The notes: generated by a model not told the origin, from the letters alone. A stretch of DNA of 64,000 nucleotides from Eretmocerus hayati (GCA_029851415.1 CM056744.1:60287172-60351171), one strand, 5' to 3'. Counted from the first letter of the stretch, positions 29,730 through 41,142 are shown. Numbers and translations are program-made.

Positions 29730-31160
29730 CAATATTTTTCGCCCACTTCAATATTTTCCAACGTACTTAAATGCATTTTGAAGCCTGTTTCTCGATCTTT
29801 CAAATCAGCTGAAGTGAGTTTGATTTTGACCAGCCCGAGTCGATCTATCTCGATTCCCCCAAAAAGTACAATTTTTGCTTTCTCGAAGAGAAAGTATTGT
29901 ATCGGTGCGGAAAATTTTGCAAAAAAAATTTCCGGAATTCCCATTTTTGACCCCTTAATTGGAACAATAGCCAAATGAATGTTAGTCCATCTTATTTTTC
30001 TCCCCGAGATCTATAAAATGGTACCCCTATACATTCTCCCCGACATGCACAACGCTCTTTGTGGAATATTTTCGAACACGCATTACTCATGTCCGTATGT
30101 ATGTGTGTCTGTATGTTGTCTTCCATTTGTCACGCGATATCTCCTGAACCCCTGGATCAATCTTCTTCAAACTCTGAGGGTTTGTTCTAAATTGATCAGC
30201 GAAGAGCCCAGTCTCTTGACAGCTCTATACTCTCATTACTCCCTCTCCCACGTTCAACTGATTGCCTAAATTTCAACACCATTTTCAGACCCTGTTGGTC
30301 CAAATGTTCTAACACATCCGATTCTCAATATAAACGGTCATTCATTGATGTCCAAGTATTCCTTGATCGTTCTAAAGAGATTGGTTAATACGAAATTTTG
30401 ATATAAATTTTCAATTTTTCAAACTGAATTTTTTTATTTCACGTCCTATGTCACTCGAAATTTGGCCAATGCCTGTGTGGATCTCTGTGAAAATTTGACA
30501 CATCATTCAGCATCCTTGGGCGGTGGGCCCAGTCATTTTTGACGATTATCTGCGGATCCATATTGATACAAATAGTCGTTTTCATATGAATTTCACTTTT
30601 CGTCTTCAAATTATTTCATTAAAAATTTTTGAACTTCCCTTTTTTGACCCCCCAGCTCAATTCCTACCTGAACGAACATTGTTTTACTTTATTCTACTTG
30701 CCGAGATCTATCAAATGGTACCCTTATACATCCATTTCCGATTACATAGCACAGTCAGTGAATCATTTGAAAGTAAACCTTGTATGTGTCCATATGTATG
30801 TGTGTATGCATGTTGTTTTCTCATTGTCACCGTATCTCTCCTAAACCCTTCTACCAATGTTCATAAAAATTTCAGGATTTGTTCTCAATGTATCAGTGAT
30901 GTCCCCATTCTAATGTCAGCTCCTCACCCCTTATAATTCGTATATCAAGAAAAATCAATAAGAATAGATTAAGAATCATTATTGAAACATATTTGTCCAA
31001 ACGCTCCAGCATCGAATTATGAACATATAAACCTTTCTGTGATAGACTTAAAATATCTCTTTTCATTCTAAATAGATTAGTTAATACGAAATTTCGATCT
31101 CAATTTCCTTTTTCAAAAAAAGTAATTTTTTAATTTCTAGTTTCATGATACTTGTAATCT
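29730..31160. repeat. Diverged direct duplication of a unit of about 697 bp
   Basis: GAGATCTATAAAATGGTACCC at 30005 recurs as GAGATCTATCAAATGGTACCC at 30703. GATTGGTTAATACGAAATTT at 30379 recurs at 31075. The GTATGTATGTGTGTNTG stretch also recurs. Similarity is roughly 70-75 % by eye, so the event is old. A run of 13-14 C lies at the left edge (29702-29714). No gene is recognised inside. Confidence 0.65.
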
Positions 31161-32057
31161 TACAAAGGCCATTCGTGGATCTTTTGGAAATTCTGAGTCG
31201 TGATTCAACTTTCTCGTTCCATGGACCCTGTTGCTTTCAAGAATCAGTTTAAGATCCAAATTTACCCCAGAAAGATTTCTCACTTCAATTTGGAATTTTC
31301 TCTCACTACAAAATTAATGCGTAGTCATTTATTGGAAATAATAGAATCTGGAGTGATAAGTGAATTCCCATGCGAGTAATCGATATGAATATAAGGTTTA
31401 TTATTGTTATCGCGAAGGTGAAAAAATTATATCCGATAATAAAAGTTAATGACAAAAAGTTAAATTCGAATTCGAATGAATATCAAAAATTGATCGATAC
31501 AAGTTTTCATGGTTTTGAATGATTAAACGGTTAACAGGAAACGAGAAATGATTCTGCAAATGTCTTTTTGCAGCGTATTTACGAGGTTGCGAAAGGGTGT
31601 TGCACCCATTCAGTCATTTCTCACCAACTCTGGTCTACCGTATACCCATGTAGAACATAAGATTCCATGAACGTATATGATCATAAATAAAATCGGTTTC
31701 AAAATTGGTCCTTTTCATTCCGAAAACGTGTGATATACCAATTTATAACATCAGTACTTCACGGTGATGATCGAATATTAATCAGAAAATTTTTTCCCGA
31801 AGTCATTCTCAGGTTTTGAATATTTGAAGTACTGAAGAGAAAGAATTCACATGAAATATCATTTTTCGTCGAAAATGTCAGTTTTTGGGAACTCGAGACC
31901 GACTCCTGGAAAGATTTTTTTCAGTAGTATATGATCAGTATCGTGACGTATTGATATAAGGATATGTTTGAATCAATATATCACAACTTTCTAATAAAAA
32001 TGAAATGTTTGAAGCGGTTTTACGTATGATCATGTATGACCATGGAACCCTCGGATT
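31161..32057. other. No feature recognised
   Basis: AT-rich, no open frame above noise, no clear repeat. Confidence 0.5.
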
Positions 32058-32079
32058 CCATGATCATATATGATCATGG
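32058..32079. repeat. Perfect 22-bp palindrome
   Basis: CCATGATCATA followed by its exact reverse complement. Further GATCAT/ATGATC copies lie just upstream (32020-32045). Confidence 0.9.
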
Positions 32080-32191
32080 GATCGTATATTTTACATGGAT
32101 AGTATTTGCAAATCTACTTCATTTTGAACTTTGTTCCGGTACGTCCGGTTTTGATCAACTGGAGTCAAGCTGTTCTGATTCGTGTCGAGAT

Positions 32192-32216
32192 AAAAAAAAA
32201 AAAAAAAAAAAAAAAA
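32192..32216. repeat. A25 homopolymer
   Basis: Twenty-five A's after GTCGAGAT. It could be the tail of a processed or SINE-like insertion; I see no matching body upstream. Confidence 0.9.
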
Positions 32217-33055
32217 CAATGTAAGTCGGCGATGGAGTGCATAGAATCGTTTTAATCGACGCGCAAGTACCTTTGCAGCTTTTCAGCGGACCAAAACACT
32301 TTTTTCTACGTGTTTCGACGTTATGGGCCCGTTCGAAGTGGGGAACAAGTCGCATTGCGCGCTCTTCTGATTTAACCACATTGGTGTCATGTCGGGTACA
32401 CACCAAATTTGGACTCCATTTTTGCCAAGAGACGAATTCTGATGTTCTGAAAAAATAATTCGAATGCGCTGGCTAAAGTACGTTATGATCCGCCGAGACG
32501 AGATTTTTGTAATGAGATTTTTATCAAAAGTGAGAAATTTCCACAACCGCACACACCAAATTCACTCTGAGCCTAATTCCGACAAAAATTCCAAGGAAAT
32601 GTGTCAAATATGTCAGTTCCATGGATTACTTTCCCTGTGGCTTATACCCGTGAAAATCTCATAGAACCTTTCTAACTTGTTCCCAAAAAAATTCTGCATG
32701 TGTTGTACCTACCACATATTATCCATCAATATGCAGAAAGGAATGAAAATAGTTGGAATACGCACGCGGACGCTCAATTTCCAACTTTTGGATTTTGTGG
32801 GCCAGAGCGTGAGTTTTAGCGATAATTCCCATAAATATAGGATAATATATGTAAGATTATCATATAATAAGATAACACAAAATTTTCTATAGAGATGGAG
32901 ACCAGCTTCCAAATGCACCAGTCAAAGAGCCGGCCGCGTACATAAGAGCCGCGATCCCTAGCTTAAATACGGCACCAGACAGGCTCATACGCGGCCCCGT
33001 GAAAGGCACGTATAGGAGCCGCCACACCTATACTAAGACGCGCCGCCTGTATATG
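32217..33055. other. No gene recognised
   Basis: Mostly AT-rich. 32930-33050 is locally GC-richer with repeated GCCGC and TACGCGGC-type words, without a clear unit. Confidence 0.4.
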
Positions 33056-33150
33056 AAACAAGTATACCAGTATACCTCCAATCTCCAGCTAGTATACCAG
33101 GTAAACTTCTAGTATACCAGGTATACTAGATTTAGTAGATGTATACTACT
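33056..33150. repeat. Cluster of AGTATACCAG motifs
   Basis: AGTATACCAG or its near-palindromic variants (GTATACC, GGTATAC, GTATAC) occur at least six times in 95 bp, forming overlapping palindromes. Confidence 0.7.
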
Positions 33151-34238
33151 GTCCATCCCACGATATACTGCCACGGCTGCATTGCAGTCCGGTATAAAAC
33201 ATCAGGCCTTTTCACTATTCTATCGAGTTACGAAGATGTCACATCGACTATGGTTGTAGGTTCGAAGTTGATATGAGCATTATAGTACTCTTGAACCCGG
33301 GGATTATAACCTGGAAATGAACCTAGTGCGTATTCGTCTGCCGCAAGGCAGAATAAACCCTCTTAACGTGAGATCCAACAGAAACTCAGCCCGTCGATGG
33401 GTGACCCTAATCGCGGTGATTTCGCTCCATGTTTGAGGTGCGTCATGCATCAACGGCTCAGCTATTGCAGCAGAGGCGTTTTCGAGGTATCCGAATTTCG
33501 TTGTGGAAATCACTATCAGATAATGGTATAGCAGCCCGAAACTGAGCATTAGGCTTTTTTTACTGTTCCATTCAATTCGAAAGACGTTAACCAGGTAGGA
33601 TGAGCGGTTGAGAGGCAATCTCATCCCGATGAATCGCTGCAACTGAAATACATTCGCATGAGCTAGATCGAGCGCGGACTAGACTGCCGCAGTACGGGCG
33701 TAGCCAGACCGACATGGGGCCAAATGAGAAGTATGCGCATCGGGATTAGCCATGGTCAAGGTGATTTTTCCTTCAGGTTTGGAATGCTACTTCAACACAT
33801 TGCCGTAGATGATTTTCAGGCGTGTCCTATTCGCTCGAAAGATGACGATGAAATCTTGGCTCTTAGACTGGAATCCTGCATTAGGCTCTCCCCTTGTTTC
33901 AGTCACTCTCCTCCGACGGTAAGTGTACCAACCACACGCTTCTTGCATGCGCTCGCATATATAACATCGATACTGCCGCACCACTGCCTTCGGGCTTGCT
34001 TTTTTCAGCCACTTGCACGCCTCCCTATGCAAGTCACCGCAGCAACTGTTATCTTTGCTGCATATTGTGACTTGCACCTCCTCTCAGGCGAAAACTCCAA
34101 CTTATCGAGCAGTGAGGTTATCCAGTGGCTGTTGGAGCGTGCGGCAGCAGAAGCAGAAGCAGGGCACGAGGCGAGTTCCTCACGGGTCAGGTTAGTCCTA
34201 CCTCCTCTTTCTCAAGTCAGCGCGGGCACAGCTGCATT
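33151..34238 (+). other. Region upstream of LINE ORF1 (probable 5' UTR at least in part)
   Basis: No ATG-started gene precedes ORF1 copy 2. A minus-strand frame (33642-33304, 112 codons) has no recognised domain. The GC content rises toward ORF1. Where the LINE begins cannot be placed; the sequence from roughly 33.7 kb is a reasonable guess for its 5' UTR and internal promoter. Confidence 0.3.
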
Positions 34239-36128
34239 ATGCCTGGGGACAAATCAGGTGCATGCGTGGTTTGTGGGAAGCCTCCATCAAATCCCAAGCT
34301 ACCACTGAAGCTGTGCCCGGTATGCCAACTACCTAGGCATTTCAAGTGTGCAAATAGGAAGAGTGATGGCCCGTGTAATAACTGCCGTCGAGAGAAATTA
34401 GAGCAAAAGATAATGCCCGTCAAGCAGACGACACCTGGACAGCAGTCGACAGTTCCTCAACGCAGCACAAAGGCGCTATATCCATCCTTCTCTCGTGACT
34501 CTCGAGTGTCAGGAGGGGAACGAGCGCTGTCTTCAACTACGCCTCCCACCACCTCGGCCCCTAACGCGAGTCGTTCTCGCTCTCTTCACTCGCCCTCGCC
34601 TACGGTGCCAGCTGCTGGCCCCAACCATGCGCGTACGTCATCTCGCGCAAGCACCAACAACTTGGCGGCAAATTTGAAAGAGCGAAAAGTGTTGCCCGTG
34701 AAAAGCACACCTCAGGGACTGGTCACGAAGCAGCCGCGGTCTCAAGTATTACAAGAGAGCACTAGTCCACCATCACCGCTGCCTCACAACTCTCCTGCAC
34801 GCGATACATCCGGAACATCAGAGATTTCTCTGCCGAGAGTCACTGACGCTGGCAAGACCCCCATCGGCCAATCACCACTCAACATCACCGGTGGGTGTGG
34901 TATCTCAGACACCTCTTCGCAGAGGTCATCGATGCTACCTTCCATTCCTTGCTCTGCTGATGCAGCCCCAGGTTTAGCCTGCAATGACGTTGTTATTCCG
35001 GCAAGCAAACTGGATCTCATTTTTCAACAACTCAATGCTCTTCAAGACCAGCAATCCGAGATCAAATCCCTCGTTGACCGACTCATCGGTGCTTCTAATT
35101 CATTGGCTCACCTTCCAGCAGAGGCTGAGCAAAATTTCAAAAGTCAAGCACGTGAGTCGGTCCTTGAGGAACTCATCAAGAAACAGGGCTCTCAGCTGGA
35201 TGAGATGATCCTTGATCGGAAGCTTCTCTTGGAGAAAAATTCCAAGCTTGAAAGTCAGATCACTAGTCTGACTCACACTATTAATGAGATCCAGAGTGCT
35301 GTGCGGTTGACGCAAGATATTCATAAAATTATCTCATCTAGAAACATTGATTCAGATTCCACTGCTGGAAGCTCTCAACTACCATCGGATCCCTCAATTC
35401 CACCACCTCTGAGCCCGGTTCTCCAGCCGTCTGCTGGTAGTCGGGGGGCAAGCGCCGATGATGGAACTCCCGAAAACTGCGAACTTATAATTACAGGGGC
35501 ACTAAAATCCGGCTCCGATGCTTCGCAAGAAGTCATTGAGAATATTTCTTTTGCAGTACTAGGCACTATCTTTTCTTCACTGGAAAAGGGAGACATCACT
35601 GGCGTGCGCGTCCTTCCGGGTCGGCGGACGGCTGATGAATCGCGTGCTTATCGTAGTAGAACTTCCCCATCTGATCTAGTCTCTTGTGTGGTGCGCCTAT
35701 CTCGAAGTGAACTCGTTGGGAACATCATGCGAGCTAAACGGACGGTCGAACACAACTATTTTACAGCTAATAACATCAACTCCGCCCTTCTGCACCAATC
35801 ATCGAAAGCTCACGTGCCAGAACGCAAAATATTCATAAATGAGATGCTGCCACAGAACACTTTTAAATTATTCAAAAGTTTGAGGCCCCTTGCAAGGCAG
35901 CTAGGCTTCAAATACGTCTGGCACAGTGGTGGACAATTTTTGGTGAGGAAGGACGGGAGAGCGCAAGCACATGTATTCAAAAACCCCGCAGACTTGCATG
36001 CAATTCACACTGCTTACGTATGTGCTCCCAGATACTCAAGTAAGAATAAACCACCTCAGCGCGAAAATCCCGGGTCACCTAACAACCAGAGTACGGGAAT
36101 AACACCAACATCATCCGATAATCTCTGA
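34239..36128 (+). CDS. CR1-type ORF1 with PHD-like zinc finger (copy 2, intact)
   Basis: 629 residues from ATG 34239; upstream in-frame codons lack another ATG. Residues 9-49 form a C4HC3 PHD-like finger (C9-X2-C12, C26-X2-C29, H34, C37, C46-X2-C49). Residues about 60-245 are Ser/Pro/Thr-rich and probably disordered. Residues about 250-357 are a long coiled coil (LDLIFQQLNALQDQQSEIKS, LEELIKKQGSQLDEMILDRK). Residues about 414-590 are a conserved C-terminal domain (ELIITGALK, SCVVRLSRSELVGNIMRAKR, KIFINEMLP, KYVWHSGGQFLVRKDG) shared with copy 3. PHD-bearing ORF1 proteins are known from CR1-superfamily LINEs. It probably packages element RNA. It ends in UGA, in frame with ORF2. Confidence 0.85.
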   Translation: MPGDKSGACVVCGKPPSNPKLPLKLCPVCQLPRHFKCANRKSDGPCNNCRREKLEQKIMPVKQTTPGQQSTVPQRSTKALYPSFSRDSRVSGGERALSSTTPPTTSAPNASRSRSLHSPSPTVPAAGPNHARTSSRASTNNLAANLKERKVLPVKSTPQGLVTKQPRSQVLQESTSPPSPLPHNSPARDTSGTSEISLPRVTDAGKTPIGQSPLNITGGCGISDTSSQRSSMLPSIPCSADAAPGLACNDVVIPASKLDLIFQQLNALQDQQSEIKSLVDRLIGASNSLAHLPAEAEQNFKSQARESVLEELIKKQGSQLDEMILDRKLLLEKNSKLESQITSLTHTINEIQSAVRLTQDIHKIISSRNIDSDSTAGSSQLPSDPSIPPPLSPVLQPSAGSRGASADDGTPENCELIITGALKSGSDASQEVIENISFAVLGTIFSSLEKGDITGVRVLPGRRTADESRAYRSRTSPSDLVSCVVRLSRSELVGNIMRAKRTVEHNYFTANNINSALLHQSSKAHVPERKIFINEMLPQNTFKLFKSLRPLARQLGFKYVWHSGGQFLVRKDGRAQAHVFKNPADLHAIHTAYVCAPRYSSKNKPPQRENPGSPNNQSTGITPTSSDNL

Positions 36129-36170
36129 CAAACTAAACCTGCTGGGAGTTCGCGAGGAAAGGGGGATTTT
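36126..36170 (+). promoter_or_regulatory. Single in-frame UGA between ORF1 and ORF2: candidate readthrough site
   Basis: UGA CAA ACU separates the two ORFs with no frame change and no further stop. The codon aligned with the start of ORF2 homology is exactly 45 nt downstream. The same 45-nt in-frame spacing is seen in copies 1 (UGA CUG, 11799) and 3 (UGA CUA, 25370). Confidence 0.6.
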
Positions 36171-39062
36171 TTGAAATCGGGGTTTGTCAACCTAAACTCT
36201 TTAAGAAATAAAATTGAGAAACTTCGACTGTTCTTAGCTAGTGATCCTTCTTACCACATTTTTGGCGTAGCCGAGTCAAAACTGGGTCCGGATATTGACG
36301 ACAGTGTCATTCAAATCCCGGGGTACACACTATTAAGACAGGATCGCAACGTAGAGGGTGGAGGAGTTGTGCTGTATGTGCGTAATGATTTCAAGATTGA
36401 AAAATTAGAGTCCTCGGACACCTGTGGCCCAGGGAAACCTGGCGTCCCAGAGTACCTGTATTGCAGCGTACAACAAGGCACCTCTCTCCCAATTCTGGTA
36501 GGCGTAATCTACAGACCCCCTAAAGTCGCCATGCAGGAGGATACTGAACTGTTCAGCTCCCTTGGCCTCTTGTGTGGCGAGTTTAGTCATAAGATCATCA
36601 TGGGGGACTTGAATGCAAATTTACTGTCCGATACCAACTCGGATGCTAGGACTCTACGCAGAATATCGGAGGAATTATCACTTCAAATCGTTCCACACGG
36701 ACCGACAAATTTTCATACTGCCACTTCTCGCACTTGGATTGATCTCATGTGGACTGACGAACAAGACCTCATATACAGCTACGACACAAAGGTGCTGCCC
36801 AGTTTCGGTAGTCATGCGGTCATTGACGTTACCATTAATATTTTTACGCCTGCTCCTCCTAAAGATTCATTCTCTTTCAGGAATTTTAAAGAAGTTTCCC
36901 CAGAGCAACTCAATGATCTCTTACTCCAATGTGACTGGACAGCCCTCGACAACGACAGTGTCGAAACCGATCTGGAGGGTGCAGTCAAATGTTTAACTGA
37001 GAACCTAAATGCGGTTCTAAACGAGTTGGCGCCAACACAAACGGTATACCCCCGTAAGAAAGATGCTCCGTGGATATCCACCGAGTTGAAATTACTCATA
37101 GCCAAGCGAGAGGCCACACGTAAGCGCTGTGAACGTAATGAACGCAATCAGCACTCGTGTCCCGAGCTGCGAGCTGAGTATATTCGACTCAGTGAAGAGG
37201 TCGATACACGGTTGGAGCAAGCGCGAGTCTCATTTCTTCAAGAACAACTTTCTGATGCTCTTAGCCAAAATAAAAATATCTGGAAGGAACTGCGCAATCT
37301 CGGCCTCTTACCAAAGAGCAAAGAAGAGGAACTCCACGGTTTCACACCGGATGACCTAAATGCTCACTTCGCGAGGGTTTCTGTCTCGCCTGACGAGGAT
37401 ATTCCAAATGCAACCGATGACATTCAATCAACCACAGATGAAGGATTCATCTTCAAGCCAACAAATATCACCGAAGTTATTCTTGCAATAAAGCATTTCT
37501 CCTCTCAGGCTTGTGGTGTAGACGGAATCCCTCAAAACGTGATCACGAAGGCTCTTCCGGCTCTGGGTGATTTCATAGTCCAGATTTTTAATTCCTCTTT
37601 TGCTCTTGGTATTTTCCCGGAAGCTTGGAAGCAAGCGCAACTAATAGCGTTGAAGAAAATAGCAACGCCATCAGCACTTTCTCATTTTCGCCCTATTGCG
37701 CTCCTATGCTTTCTGGCCAAGGTTCTGGAAAAAATAGCCTACGATCAAATCATGGAGTATCTTGAACAGAAGAAGCTACTTGACCCCCTCCAGGCCGGTT
37801 TCCGCCGACATCACAGCACTCAAACAGCTCTACTGAAATTGACTGATGACATCAGAACAGCAATCGACAAGAGGAAAGTCACTCTCCTCTTGTTGTTTGA
37901 TTTCAGTAAAGCGTTCGACACCATCTCACATTCCAAGCTGCTGAGTAAACTCCGTAACCTAGGGTTTTCCAGGACGTCTCTCCTGTGGATCAAATCGTAC
38001 TTACAAGGTCGCACCCAAATGGTTATATCCAAACACGGTAACTCTGATTGGCTCGCCACCAATCTGGGTGTGCCACAAGGGTCTGTCCTGGGACCCTTGC
38101 TCTTCAGCTTGTATGTGAACGACCTACCTGAGATACTGAACGGAAAGACAGTGTCCCATCTGTTTTATGCGGATGACCTCCAGATATACCTTCACGTTGA
38201 CAAAAGCAAACTGAGGGAAGGTATCGCTCGACTGTCGGAGGCCGCGCAACTTGTTGCTGAGTGGGCCGAGGGGTCCGGCCTGCATCTCAACGCCGGCAAA
38301 ACCAAAGCGATTTTTTTCGGTTCAATGAACAATGTCAGAGATCTGCGAAATCGGAACTTGTCTGGCGTTGAGTTGCAGGACAGAGTGTTTGTGCCGTTCA
38401 GTGATACAGTTGTGAGTCTTGGTGTAACACTTGACAGTGAACTGACGTGGAAACCGCAAATAGATCAAGTCACCAAAAAAGTGAATAAAGCCCTTTACAG
38501 TTTGCGGTTTATTAGGGCATGCACCACCGAGACTCTGCGGATCCGGCTAGTCGAGACCTTAGTCCAACCGCATCTGGACTACTGTTCCCTTGTGTATCTC
38601 GATGCTAAAGAAGAGCAACGCATACGGGTGCAACGTCTGAGCAACTCTTGTCTCAGATACATTTATGGTGTTAGGAAGGATGAACACATCACCCCTTATA
38701 GAGAACGTCTAGGCTGGTTACGTACGGATTCAAGGCGCATGTATTTTGCAGCGATCATCATGTACAAAATCATTAATATGCGTGAACCTGGGTATCTCGC
38801 TGCAATGTTCACCAGGTATGAATCCGGGCGTCCTAGACGGGGTGGTGCTGAGCATCAGGAGTTAGAGGTTCCGCACAGGAGACTGAACTATGGCCAGAGA
38901 TCTTTTCAAGTGCAGTGTGCTCATTTTTGGGATTTTCTCCCCTATCAAATTCGGTCCCTACCATCTTTATCCCTCTTCAAGGGAGCCGCCCGAGAATTTC
39001 TGCTCGAGCAAGCCCCGATGAGGGTTGAGAGTTCCCAGCGGTGTGATCACTTCAATCTCTAG
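36129..39062 (+). CDS. CR1-type ORF2 protein: endonuclease-reverse transcriptase (copy 2, intact)
   Basis: 963 residues counted from codon 36171. Endonuclease domain, residues about 1-230: NLNSLRNKIEKL (catalytic Asn), GVAESKLGPD (catalytic Glu), GVIYRPPKV, IIMGDLNANLL (Asp/Asn), SFGSHAVIDVTI (terminal His). RT domain, about 440-760: FRPIALLCFLAKVLEKI, GFRRHHSTQTALLKL, LLLFDFSKAFDTI, LGVPQGSVLGPLLFS, LFYADDLQIYL (YADD near residue 666), AGKTKAIFFG, SLGVTLDSELTWKPQ. The C-terminal segment contains RKDEHITPYRERLGWLRTDS. All key residues are present and no stops occur. The first ATG is at 36531 (residue 121), past the first catalytic residues, so translation must enter from ORF1 or by a non-AUG start. 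Confidence 0.9.
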   Translation, partial: QTKPAGSSRGKGDFLKSGFVNLNSLRNKIEKLRLFLASDPSYHIFGVAESKLGPDIDDSVIQIPGYTLLRQDRNVEGGGVVLYVRNDFKIEKLESSDTCGPGKPGVPEYLYCSVQQGTSLPILVGVIYRPPKVAMQEDTELFSSLGLLCGEFSHKIIMGDLNANLLSDTNSDARTLRRISEELSLQIVPHGPTNFHTATSRTWIDLMWTDEQDLIYSYDTKVLPSFGSHAVIDVTINIFTPAPPKDSFSFRNFKEVSPEQLNDLLLQCDWTALDNDSVETDLEGAVKCLTENLNAVLNELAPTQTVYPRKKDAPWISTELKLLIAKREATRKRCERNERNQHSCPELRAEYIRLSEEVDTRLEQARVSFLQEQLSDALSQNKNIWKELRNLGLLPKSKEEELHGFTPDDLNAHFARVSVSPDEDIPNATDDIQSTTDEGFIFKPTNITEVILAIKHFSSQACGVDGIPQNVITKALPALGDFIVQIFNSSFALGIFPEAWKQAQLIALKKIATPSALSHFRPIALLCFLAKVLEKIAYDQIMEYLEQKKLLDPLQAGFRRHHSTQTALLKLTDDIRTAIDKRKVTLLLLFDFSKAFDTISHSKLLSKLRNLGFSRTSLLWIKSYLQGRTQMVISKHGNSDWLATNLGVPQGSVLGPLLFSLYVNDLPEILNGKTVSHLFYADDLQIYLHVDKSKLREGIARLSEAAQLVAEWAEGSGLHLNAGKTKAIFFGSMNNVRDLRNRNLSGVELQDRVFVPFSDTVVSLGVTLDSELTWKPQIDQVTKKVNKALYSLRFIRACTTETLRIRLVETLVQPHLDYCSLVYLDAKEEQRIRVQRLSNSCLRYIYGVRKDEHITPYRERLGWLRTDSRRMYFAAIIMYKIINMREPGYLAAMFTRYESGRPRRGGAEHQELEVPHRRLNYGQRSFQVQCAHFWDFLPYQIRSLPSLSLFKGAAREFLLEQAPMRVESSQRCDHFNL

Positions 39063-39440
39063 TATTAGGTTCTTTTGAGAAGACTGAGGATAATTTTCTA
39101 GCCTATTGACGTGTCTTCCTATGACCAAAGCGTATGACTGTGTTAGGGTCTCAATCCCCTGAACTTATCAACTAAACATATTTTCTCCTTTTTGAATTTC
39201 ATAAAAGCTAGTCACCTAAATCGTATCAATGTATTTTTATACAACTATTACTATTATATTTTTCATGTACTCAGACACCAAGACCAAAGTTGATAAACTA
39301 TTCTGACAAATGATGTGACAGCGTGTATCTACTACTACAGATGTATCATATTCTCTTATTTATTTTATGTATTCAATTACCAAATCATGTATTCAAAGTT
39401 TGTTCTTACAGAACAATAAATTGGTATCTATCTATCACTT

Positions 39441-40780
39441 CGGAGAATGCAAAGTCGAGAGAGGTTGTTTAGTAGGGGTCAGTATTCCAAACTCGTCACA
39501 TTGGTATTGGGGATCACTCGCACAAGAAAGGTCGATCGAGAACATGGCTTTGATACAAACTGACCAGAAATTTTCAACATAGAAACAGAGATCAATTTTG
39601 AACTCATAGGACGCGTCCATGATCGAGATGAGTATGCTCTGCATTCGGGATTATCCTTGATATTTGTATCGGTCAAGAACTCAGAAACGGTTCCGAGGAG
39701 AATGATTCCAGTTCGATGCCGTGAAAACTCGTGAAGCAATACATCAAACCGAACTCGGTTGTAACTCCACTAAGTTAAGAAGAAAACGATACTGCGAAAC
39801 GGTTTGCATAACGCACAAGGTCTCAATAGCATGACATCTCAGTTATCTGCACGAGAATCGAAATTTCAAGAGATTAATTGCAAACAGTGACAAGAAATGC
39901 TGTCGCCACTTTTGGAGGGGGGTGACTGCCGGTATAATGACCACGTTGCGACTGCATGGATGGAGACTCCTGGAAATCTATCAAGTGAATGTGAGTCAAT
40001 GAGGATCTACAGAAAAATTCGCTCACCTGGATCTCCTTGTTATTATAATTGTTGGCTACTTGATAATTCTCCAATAAATATTAAAGCTGCTACAGAAACC
40101 ATGGATTATATTGAAGTGGAACTGCCACTTCCCACATAAAACTGATCCTTGGTAATGTCTCACTGCTCAATTATGAACGCTCATATTCTTTGGACCCTCG
40201 ATTCCCGTTCGGCTCTTCCGTATGAATCGGTAACATTTGTTTTTGTAAGAATGGGCTGGATTCGAGGACTTTGCGCATGCGCGAGTAGCAAATGGACTTG
40301 CATCAAACGACTGCTCCATCATCGTCCATTACTGTAATGTTAACCCGAGTTGGTTGCTGATCTCTCGCTCGCTCCATCCCTCTCGGGAGATAGTTACCGA
40401 GGAGATAACAGTCGTTGCTTAGACAGTAGTTTTGCCTTTGATGCATACTAGCACAATTTCATACATGCACTGTAGAATGCGCAATGCATATGCGTGCCGC
40501 TCGGCATTCGAGAAGCATTCGGAGATCGAAGGAACGAAGGATCACAATGCACGCCAATTTCAAAAAGCATGGGAGAATCGAGAGAGATTTGATTATCCAA
40601 AATCACTCAGAAGACTGTGGGTCAGGAACGACAACTGTGCACGGCGAGTCAAAGAGGCAGAAAAGTCAAAGGTGCGTGAACATGGGATATTCCTGTTGGA
40701 TATGTTTCGGGGGTGTTTCAGCAACAATTTCCAACAAGATTCGAAATCATTCGCTTAGGGTTTTCAATACCCGTTGAAAT
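39441..40780. other. No gene recognised
   Basis: Several short open frames on both strands (for example 40432-40758 and 40484-40777 overlapping in different frames) without known domains or start context. Nothing repeat-like stands out. Confidence 0.4.
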
Positions 40781-41142
40781 TAATTCTGTGGGACCTCATG
40801 GGACTTGGCTCTGGGAGAATTTTTAATCTTCATATTTTGCGAAATTTGGCACCGCAGACGTGCAGCATACACATTTCGAACATTATTCCACCGGCCCACG
40901 AGGTGGGTGCTGCATGGATGGGTTTCTAAAGATGCCTGGTCTTGTGCAACCTCGACATTTCTAATGTTCCCCGCTTCATCACTTCCCATGCACCATCCGC
41001 CTTGTGGGCCGGAGGAATAATGTTCGAAATTTGTATGCTGCACGTCTTTGGTGCCAAATTTTGTAAAATATGAAGACTAAAAACTTTCCCAAGACCAGAT
41101 CCCACGAAGTCCCATGAGATTCCATGGGGTCCCACGGAATTA
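40781..41142. mobile_element. Palindromic MITE-like element, 362 bp
   Basis: Terminal inverted repeats TAATTC(T/C)GTGGGACC at 40781-40795 and 41128-41142. The arms stay complementary for about 150 bp each (for example GACGTGCAGCATACA and TTTCGAACATTATTCC, each answered in the other half). No ORF of its own. The termini and arm structure fit a fold-back or MITE-type DNA transposon. Confidence 0.7.

Larger units (their letters stand above)
34239..39440 (+). mobile_element. CR1-superfamily LINE copy 2 (coding region complete)
   Basis: ORF1 and ORF2 are both open. The 3' UTR (39063-39440) is AT-rich and ends AACAATAAATTGGT followed by ATCTATCTATC, the short tetranucleotide tail seen also at copy 3. 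The 5' end lies upstream of 34239 at an undetermined point. Best candidate in the window for a once-autonomous element. Confidence 0.85.

Noticed and set aside
32192..32216. A25 tract as a processed pseudogene tail
   Set aside because: No coding or SINE body recognised upstream and no flanking direct repeat found.
33304..33642. 112-codon minus-strand frame
   Set aside because: Protein-like in places but no recognisable family, no start context, and it lies in the probable 5' region of LINE copy 2.
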